Assembly (NCBI RefSeq): GCF_036289405.1
Contig: NZ_JAYFFI010000015.1
Span: 1 to 48,929, forward strand
DNA: 48,929 bases
Direction of reading: 5' to 3'
DNA from: Pseudoramibacter faecis
Lineage (GTDB): Bacteria > Bacillota > Clostridia > Eubacteriales > Eubacteriaceae
Shown here: piece after piece, positions 44,415-48,929 of the stretch
Position numbering within the stretch: the stretch's first letter is position 1
Layout of the letters: each line of letters begins with the position of its first letter
Position numbers and translations under genes: made by a program
Notes under the pieces: generated by a model
The model's database searches: none
Told to the model about the DNA's origin: nothing
What the model saw: the letters and a program-made list of their open reading frames with translations, nothing else

Positions 44415-44687
44415 TTACTCATCCGGCAGGCCAAATTTATTATTGATTAATGCTGTTAGGCGATCCATAGCCGCTTGTTCATCATCGCCATTACATTCTA
44501 AGGTCACTTCATCTCCCTGGGACACCGACAAGATCATCACCCCCATGATGCTCTTAGCGTTGACCCGAGTTGACCCCTTACACACATAAATCTCGCTGGT
44601 AAACTCATTGGCCGTTTGCACAAAAAGTGATGCTGGCTTGGCGTGTAAACCGGCTGTGTTCTTGATGATAATATTTTCTGTTAGCAC
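44415..44687 (-). CDS. ptsH: HPr phosphocarrier protein
   Basis: A 90-residue protein. The phosphorylation histidine lies in TAGLHAKPASLFVQ (residue 15) and the regulatory serine in NAKSIMGVMIL (about residue 46), so it can act in PTS sugar transport and as an HPrK-controlled CcpA partner; the His excludes Crh. Translation starts at a GTG preceded by GAGAGGT. It appears to be a single gene with its own promoter; no enzyme I gene is adjacent. Confidence 0.93.
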   Translation of the reverse strand: MLTENIIIKNTAGLHAKPASLFVQTANEFTSEIYVCKGSTRVNAKSIMGVMILSVSQGDEVTLECNGDDEQAAMDRLTALINNKFGLPDE

Positions 44688-44717
44688 AATTACACCTCTC
44701 TAATTTATTCCCAAATT

Positions 44718-44746
44718 ATTATACACGATTTCATTCGTTTATTCAA
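44718..44746 (-). promoter_or_regulatory. Predicted promoter of ptsH
   Basis: Minus-strand TTGAAT (44741-44746), 17-bp spacer, perfect TATAAT (44718-44723), about 30 bp upstream of the GTG start. Confidence 0.75.
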
Positions 44747-44793
44747 GATTGTTTGTCATCTATTTCACATGTTTTTTTATAAAACAGCTTTTT

Positions 44794-45474
44794 TCAAATT
44801 TGTTTTTCTAAATATGCTCTCGTTTCAAAAAGATCCGGCAGAATTTGCTCTGCCAGATTCTCCATCTCTCCATCCGGCGCCACCTGATCCGGCACCATGA
44901 TTGGCCGGGCGTTTGCCGATGCCGCCGCTCGGATCCCATTATACGAGTCTTCAATAACATAACAGCCGTTCGACGGCAGCTGAACGGCCTTGGCAGCACT
45001 CAGAAAAATATCTGGGGCCGGTTTGGAACGCGCGATCATATCACCGCCGACAACGATATCAAAATAACCATCGATACCCGCGTCCGCCAGTTCCCTTTGC
45101 GCTAACGCGGCCCGAGTGGATGTCGCCAAGGCAATTTTCACATTTCGCTGCTTTAAAAATGACAGGATCTCCACCGCGCCGGGTTTTAACGGCAAATGCC
45201 CCAACGTTCCGTAAACGGAGAAAAAATACGTCCGAACCTTCGCCTTGTGCACATCATAGGGGAAATCGTCTCCGTAATGCTCGGCAAAGATTTTCTTGGT
45301 TGCCGCTTCATTGGTGCCGAAGCATCGCGCAAGTACCGCTTCAACATCGGGGATATCGGCGTCTGCCGCTACCTGCTGCCACCCTTTCAAAATAAGTTTT
45401 TCCGAGTCGAAAATCACCCCGTCCATATCGAACAAAACTCCCTGCGGCTTTTTGATCACATGATTTTTTTGCAT
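44794..45474 (-). CDS. HAD-family phosphatase/phosphomutase (beta-PGM-like)
   Basis: A 226-residue haloacid dehalogenase-superfamily protein. The nucleophile motif is GVLFDMDGVIFDSE, motif II is IALATSTR, the lysine motif is ARSKPAPDIFLSAA, and the acidic motif IV is CYVIEDSYNGIRAA. The helical cap and length match beta-phosphoglucomutase-like phosphatases; the substrate is unknown. The ATG at 45474 follows GGGGAG; an upstream in-frame extension overlaps the DUF1848 gene and is not supported. It is 22 bp after the DUF1848 gene. Confidence 0.88.
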   Translation of the reverse strand: MQKNHVIKKPQGVLFDMDGVIFDSEKLILKGWQQVAADADIPDVEAVLARCFGTNEAATKKIFAEHYGDDFPYDVHKAKVRTYFFSVYGTLGHLPLKPGAVEILSFLKQRNVKIALATSTRAALAQRELADAGIDGYFDIVVGGDMIARSKPAPDIFLSAAKAVQLPSNGCYVIEDSYNGIRAAASANARPIMVPDQVAPDGEMENLAEQILPDLFETRAYLEKQI

Positions 45475-45496
45475 TGGTTCTCCCCGCGCCTCTCTC

Positions 45497-46432
45497 TTAA
45501 AAGGCCATCCGAATCTGTCCGTCTGTCCAAGAGCGCTGATCCGCCTCGTGGATTTGATCCTCAGGATATGGGCGGCCGACCAGAAGCGGTGAGCTCGGAT
45601 CGTGACGCGCCCGATTGCGGGCCACTGTCCTGGCATCGCTATTGGCATAGCAGTACCGACAGCCATGCCCGCAGGTATTGTAGGCCCCAATGTCTGCGCC
45701 AAGTAAGCAATCACAACCCGCGCGGGTGGCCGCCGCCTTTCCTCCGGGCACCTGCAGATGGATGCCGCAGGCCTTCTCCAATACGCGACGTATCATACAG
45801 CCGCCGGTATCCACACCGTCATCCATCAACTGGGTGCCCTCTGAGCAAGTCCGCAGTAACATGCCGTTTTCCCGGGTGATAGCGGCCATCTTCCTGCCGA
45901 GAACGACGCGTTCTTCTGGCGTTACCTCACGCACCTCAGGGAATTGCCGGCGCGTTTTCCGATACAAATCGATAAAAGAGATTACGCAGACGTCGGTATA
46001 AGGAGTCAGAAGATGCGCCATTTGTGCAAAGGTACGCAGATGATACGCCACCGTGTATTTTTCTGAGATAAAAATCGGATCGTAACGCCAATGCACGGCT
46101 TTTCGGCCCACGATTTTCGACAATGCGGCAAAATCAGTCATCACCTGCATTTTATCCGGCACCTCTGGCTCAATTTCCCGGCCGTAGGGGGTAATGGTGA
46201 CAAACCAGAAGGTTCGAAATGCCGCCAGCGCCGTCAAACGCTTAAGCATCGGCCGGGGATTTTTAGTGCAGAAAGTCATCACGTCCACAATCCTGGGATC
46301 CAGGCGATAGCGCGTCACCTGTCGAGCGTTAAAGGGATTGCGTGCCATGACAAAGCCCTCCCGTACACGATTCATCCACCAATCGCTGAAAAAAGCTGGA
46401 ATGTCGGTCCGACCGCCGGTATTTAAAATCAT
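45497..46432 (-). CDS. DUF1848 family protein with C-terminal Fe-S-like cysteine cluster
   Basis: A 311-residue protein matching the DUF1848 family (PF08902) from its start MILNTGGRTDIPAFFSDWW and DVMTFCTKNP to its C-terminal CGHGCRYCYAN. The CxxxCxxC-like cluster near residues 255-265 resembles a radical SAM or SplB-type iron-sulfur motif placed at the C-terminus, and further cysteines (CDC, GGC) lie just before it. Function is not known. An AAAGGAGG site precedes the ATG. It probably forms an operon with the HAD gene and is divergent from the DUF1858 gene. Confidence 0.88.
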   Translation of the reverse strand: MILNTGGRTDIPAFFSDWWMNRVREGFVMARNPFNARQVTRYRLDPRIVDVMTFCTKNPRPMLKRLTALAAFRTFWFVTITPYGREIEPEVPDKMQVMTDFAALSKIVGRKAVHWRYDPIFISEKYTVAYHLRTFAQMAHLLTPYTDVCVISFIDLYRKTRRQFPEVREVTPEERVVLGRKMAAITRENGMLLRTCSEGTQLMDDGVDTGGCMIRRVLEKACGIHLQVPGGKAAATRAGCDCLLGADIGAYNTCGHGCRYCYANSDARTVARNRARHDPSSPLLVGRPYPEDQIHEADQRSWTDGQIRMAF

Positions 46433-46494
46433 AGCCGCCTCCTTTCCGATCTATTTGCATCTTTCTGTTTGAAATGCTGTCATTATATCACAAT

Positions 46495-46523
46495 TGTCAA
46501 CGCCTGCCGTCTTTGCTATAATG
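46495..46523 (+). promoter_or_regulatory. Predicted promoter of the DUF1858 gene
   Basis: TTGTCA (46495-46500), 17-bp spacer, perfect TATAAT (46518-46523) on the plus strand, 37 bp before the ATG. A TATAAT also occurs on the minus strand nearby (around 46485), perhaps for the divergent DUF1848 gene, but without a good -35. Confidence 0.72.
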
Positions 46524-46560
46524 CCTTTAAATCACTGCTAAAAGGAGCACAAAACGCGAA

Positions 46561-46797
46561 ATGGATATTAAAATCACAAAAGATATGGGCATTTTGGATG
46601 CGATCCAACAGTATCCCGAAAGTGAAAAATATTTTTCCATGGTGGGCATGAGTTGCTTTGGCTGCATGGCCGCCCATTTTGAAGATATTGAACAGGGCTG
46701 TCTGGCCCATGGTATCGATCCGGATGTGTTCGTCCGCAATCTCAACTTCTTTTTGTCCGGCGATACCCCGACAGAAACCAATATCCCGGAAGCTTAA
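46561..46797 (+). CDS. DUF1858 family protein (hybrid-cluster-protein-associated disulfide domain)
   Basis: A 78-residue protein, one of very few plus-strand genes here. It has the DUF1858/TIGR03980 layout: ITKDMGILDAIQQYPESEKYF, then the redox-like pair in MSCFGCMAA (CxxC), then a helical half with GIDPDVFVRNLN. Such proteins are small redox or Fe-S-linked domains often found near hybrid cluster protein genes; none is present here. The ribosome site AAAGGAG is 13 bases from the ATG, longer than usual. Confidence 0.85.
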   Translation: MDIKITKDMGILDAIQQYPESEKYFSMVGMSCFGCMAAHFEDIEQGCLAHGIDPDVFVRNLNFFLSGDTPTETNIPEA

Positions 46798-46800
46798 CCG

Positions 46801-46840
46801 GCAAAATAAAAGACCGCAGGCCTGCGGTCTTTTATTTTGC
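46801..46840. terminator. Bidirectional terminator, perfect 40-bp palindrome
   Basis: Bases 46801-46820 are perfectly complementary to 46821-46840, with a GC-rich centre and AT-rich flanks. It begins 4 bp after the DUF1858 stop and 3 bp before the end of the minus-strand gene on the other side, so it can end transcription from both. Confidence 0.93.
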
Positions 46841-46842
46841 TT

Positions 46843-47034
46843 TTATTCCTTGCCTTTTGCCAAAACACGACCTGTCTTCTTTTCATATAGAGGAAGGCCG
46901 TTTGCTTCTGTATAATTGCTTTCCGTTATTATATCTTCTGGTTCTGTCCAATCGTCTACCCCGCAGGTCATCATCGCGTGATAGCAATCAGGAAAATGTC
47001 GACAGCAATAGTAAAAACACTTTTCTCTGGACAT
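46843..47034 (-). CDS. Small cysteine-rich hypothetical protein
   Basis: A 63-residue frame whose first half holds five cysteines and two histidines (MSREKCFYYCCRHFPDCYHA, then TCGVDDW), suggesting a metal-binding knuckle. The second half is polar and acidic. It lies 19 bp after the truncated isomerase gene on the same strand and before the shared terminator. The ribosome site is weak. I do not recognise a family; it may be a genuine small protein or a passenger of the decayed region. Confidence 0.5.
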   Translation of the reverse strand: MSREKCFYYCCRHFPDCYHAMMTCGVDDWTEPEDIITESNYTEANGLPLYEKKTGRVLAKGKE

Positions 47035-47052
47035 GATAGTGCCCGCTTATTT

Positions 47053-47571
47053 TTATCTTTGAGGAATTCCGGCCTCTTCCAACGCAATCATAATAGCTTC
47101 AAAGGTATCTGACTGCCAGGCAGAGCGGCCGATAAATAGGCCATCGACATCCTGGCACTTTGCATATGGCACAGCATTGTTGATATTGACACTGCCGCCA
47201 AAGAGCAAGGGCACCATCTGTCCTTTTTCTCCATAAAGATCTATTAAGACCGATCGCAAATAAGTGTGTAATTTATCTACCACCGGTGACTCGGCCGGAA
47301 TTCCTTCAACCCCAATGGCCCAGTAAGGCTCATAGGCCACCCAGATATGATCCAGATCCTCGGTTTTCACGCCATGCAAAGCAATTTTTAATTGTCTTGC
47401 CAACACTTCCGCAGAGACGCCATAAGTCTTTTCCTGCATGCTATCACCAATACAAATTAGCGTCGTAAACCCATGGCGCAATCCCGCCAGTACTTTTTGG
47501 TTGACCGTATAATCTGTTTCATTAAAATACTGCCGGCGTTCGCTGTGCCCGATTTCAAGTCGAAAATGCAA
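47053..47571 (-). pseudogene. Triosephosphate isomerase-like gene, 5'-truncated
   Basis: The C-terminal ~170 residues of a TIM-barrel isomerase remain: RLEIGHSERRQYF with the catalytic histidine, AYEPYWAIGVEGIPAE with the catalytic glutamate, and PLLFGGSVN...DGLFIGRSAW. The GLRHGFTTLICIGDS and WAIGVEGIPA spellings resemble the EryH/LerI type acting on C4 sugar phosphates rather than housekeeping TpiA; this is a judgement by eye. The first ~85-95 residues are missing. A stop lies just upstream (47572-47574) where base composition turns AT-rich, so the 5' end was probably lost by insertion or recombination. Confidence 0.85.
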
Positions 47572-47669
47572 TTACAACTTGAAACACCTTCTTTACAAAT
47601 TCACACAACTACAAGTAAGATGCCAATCGACACTATAATCTTAATTTCAGTGCTATTTTTCTTGCCCTG

Positions 47670-48750
47670 TTACATATTTAATTCTGCCATGAATTTTGCG
47701 ATACAAGTATTAATGGTGTCAAAATTACCAGTCATCCCACCTTTTGTCACTATGTGTTTATCGGGAAAATCTCCTGCAATAAGCACACCTTCAACTGCTA
47801 GCGGGACAGGTTCCGCAAGCAACTTTAATCCCAGTGTATGACAAGTTTTACAAACTGCGGCCGTTATATCTCCTTCGCCGATATATAAATACCTTGTATT
47901 GAAGGTATACATTCGACTATTTTATGCGCCATTTCAGCTATAGAAAAATTAATCGTGTCACTCGCTGTTTTATTCATTTTGACTGCATATTGCGATAGAT
48001 TCAATCGATAATCAGGCTGGATACCATTCCCAGTCACACTAAATAAAGTATAGCGATCAATATGGCCGACAACAATTTTGACGACACGATCAATTTCCTT
48101 CGATTTAGATTCATCGTTTTCAATAAACTTTTCAGTTTTGATATACACATTGAAAACCTGCTATGTAAGCCAAAAGTTTTCCATCTGTGTTTCAGCAACT
48201 GGGTTAATACTTCCTTTAACAACTAAGATTTTTTATCTTTAGTTGATTTTTTTGCACGATTAATTTAGGTTCCAATATTGCTGTAAATGGTCCTGGATCA
48301 ACAGAAATAAATTAATTCTGCTCAAAGTAACCGCTTCACCGATCGTATTAATATCTTCTTGTGCAATCGGCGTCGAAAATAATAATCCGATTTCTAATAT
48401 TAGCCAAATGACTGATTTCATTCGCCAACCATTTTTTGCCGAGATTCAAGTCTCTAATGTGTATAGACGCAACCGAATATTTTATCTGCTGCTCAAATGA
48501 TTTTTGAACTCTAGAATCTCGAATAAGAGTTTTTGGATCTAAAGCGACCTTTGTTTTATACAAAATGACTCTACCGAAAGACATGTAGCCACCTACGGTT
48601 ACGCGCCCCGATGCTGGTGTGCAAAGAACAACAATAGACGTGTAATCATCCCCCAAAGCGTCTAACATAGCATCCGTCTCAGAGCCTAAATTTCCTCCTA
48701 AAGTACTATCGATTCACTTATTGAGGAATGCTAGCTGTTTATTCTTAAAT
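47670..48750 (-). pseudogene. Decayed four-carbon acid sugar kinase (DUF1537/OtnK family)
   Basis: Conserved kinase segments are scattered over several frames: IDSTLGGNLGSETDAML, IVVLCTPASGRVTVGGY, VDPGPFTAIL, VVKGSINPVAETQ, a glycine-rich region near GEGDITAAV, and the C-terminal LLAEPVPLAVEGVLIAGD with HIVTKGGMTG. Lesions include TGA at 48714-48716, frameshifts near 48360, 48308, 48220 and 47880, and TAG at 48161-48163. Intact members phosphorylate four-carbon acid sugars such as threonate or erythronate. The sequence is AT-rich compared with the isomerase fragment downstream. The 5' end is cut off near the IS-like sequence at the window edge. Confidence 0.86.
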
Positions 48751-48756
48751 AAAAAA

Positions 48757-48929
48757 GGTAGATTGTAAGATCAACTTGAACAACTGAATAAAAAGAAGAT
48801 CCATAGAGACCCCTTTTGGCAGAATTAAGCTGCTGCACAAAAAACACCGAAAGGAGAAACCCATGGATCACTATGATTCTCCCATTGTTACACCCTGTCG
48901 CGAAAGAGGACAGCACCTGAAATTTGAAG
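48757..48929 (+). mobile_element. Left end of a probable IS30-family element
   Basis: The DNA before the transposase start has no other coding potential and abuts the broken sugar kinase gene. The exact terminal repeat cannot be fixed because the right end is outside the window; the boundary given is a guess anywhere between about 48735 and 48860. Confidence 0.4.
48863..48929 (+). CDS. IS30-like transposase, N-terminal fragment (runs off the window)
   Basis: A frame starts at ATG 48863 with an AAAGGAG site eight bases upstream and stays open to the window end (22 codons). The segment CRERGQHLKFE resembles the RGxHLxxEDR opening of IS30-family transposases, just before their helix-turn-helix. 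Only the first residues are visible, so the family call is tentative. Confidence 0.55.
   Translation, partial: MDHYDSPIVTPCRERGQHLKFE

Noticed and set aside
48731..48916. 61-codon minus-strand frame at the right edge
   Set aside because: It overlaps the IS-like transposase start and has no ribosome site or recognisable motif.
1..48929. CRISPR arrays, tRNA and rRNA genes
   Set aside because: No regularly spaced direct repeats, cloverleaf sequences or rRNA signatures were seen on either strand.

Overview
The window looks like chromosome from an anaerobic Gram-positive bacterium of the Clostridia, probably a Eubacteriaceae-like lineage with moderate GC. The lineage call is inference. It rests on the dnaE-pfkA-pyk block, ECF-type vitamin transporters, T-box and TPP leaders, a complete dlt operon, an LTA-synthase-like sulfatase, and putatively O2-independent Fe-S enzymes. 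Nearly every gene lies on the minus strand. The only plus-strand coding regions I can support are a relaxase remnant at the left edge, a small DUF1858 protein near 46.6 kb and a transposase start at the right edge.

Layout: 1-830 is AT-rich mobile-element debris. 874-12629 is housekeeping: glutaredoxin, cytidylate-kinase-like protein, PilT, LTA-synthase-like sulfatase, pyruvate kinase, phosphofructokinase, DnaE, VanZ-like protein. 12796-27068 is one uninterrupted nonribosomal peptide operon of about 14 kb, from a perfect TTGACA-N18-TATAAT promoter to a Rho-independent terminator. Next come a TPP-riboswitch-controlled thiT (27317-28106), a Trp T-box-controlled trpB2 (28240-30024) and dltA-B-C-D-X (30080-34662). 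A clearly AT-rich, probably acquired island (35068-39634) holds a 36-codon small gene, a decayed ABC exporter, an ECF transporter (A1A2, T, S) and its TetR regulator. 39797-46840 returns to host-type DNA: rlmD, a DtxR/MntR-type regulator, a decayed ygiQ, cobS, ptsH, a HAD phosphatase, and DUF1848 and DUF1858 genes. The right end (46843-48929) is a graveyard: a 5'-truncated triosephosphate-isomerase-like gene, a heavily decayed four-carbon acid sugar kinase gene, and the start of an IS30-like transposase.

The most interesting system is the NRPS operon. The large enzyme reads as fatty-acyl-AMP ligase, carrier, heterocyclisation (Cy) domain, adenylation domain, carrier. The second adenylation domain carries a near-canonical cysteine code. 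The operon also encodes a U32-family protein rich in cysteines, an Sfp-type phosphopantetheinyl transferase, a free-standing carrier-condensation protein, two type II thioesterases (one with a Cys nucleophile), an FtsX-type ABC exporter pair and a SagB-type FMN oxidase. Together these predict an exported small molecule in which an acyl chain is joined to a cysteine-derived thiazoline that is then oxidised to a thiazole, possibly with a further U32-dependent modification and a terminal condensation. I do not recognise this gene combination as a described pathway.

Decay is a second theme. At least five loci (relaxase, ABC exporter, ygiQ, triosephosphate-isomerase-like gene, four-carbon acid sugar kinase) are truncated or carry several stops and frameshifts. 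Most lie next to AT-rich or mobile sequence.
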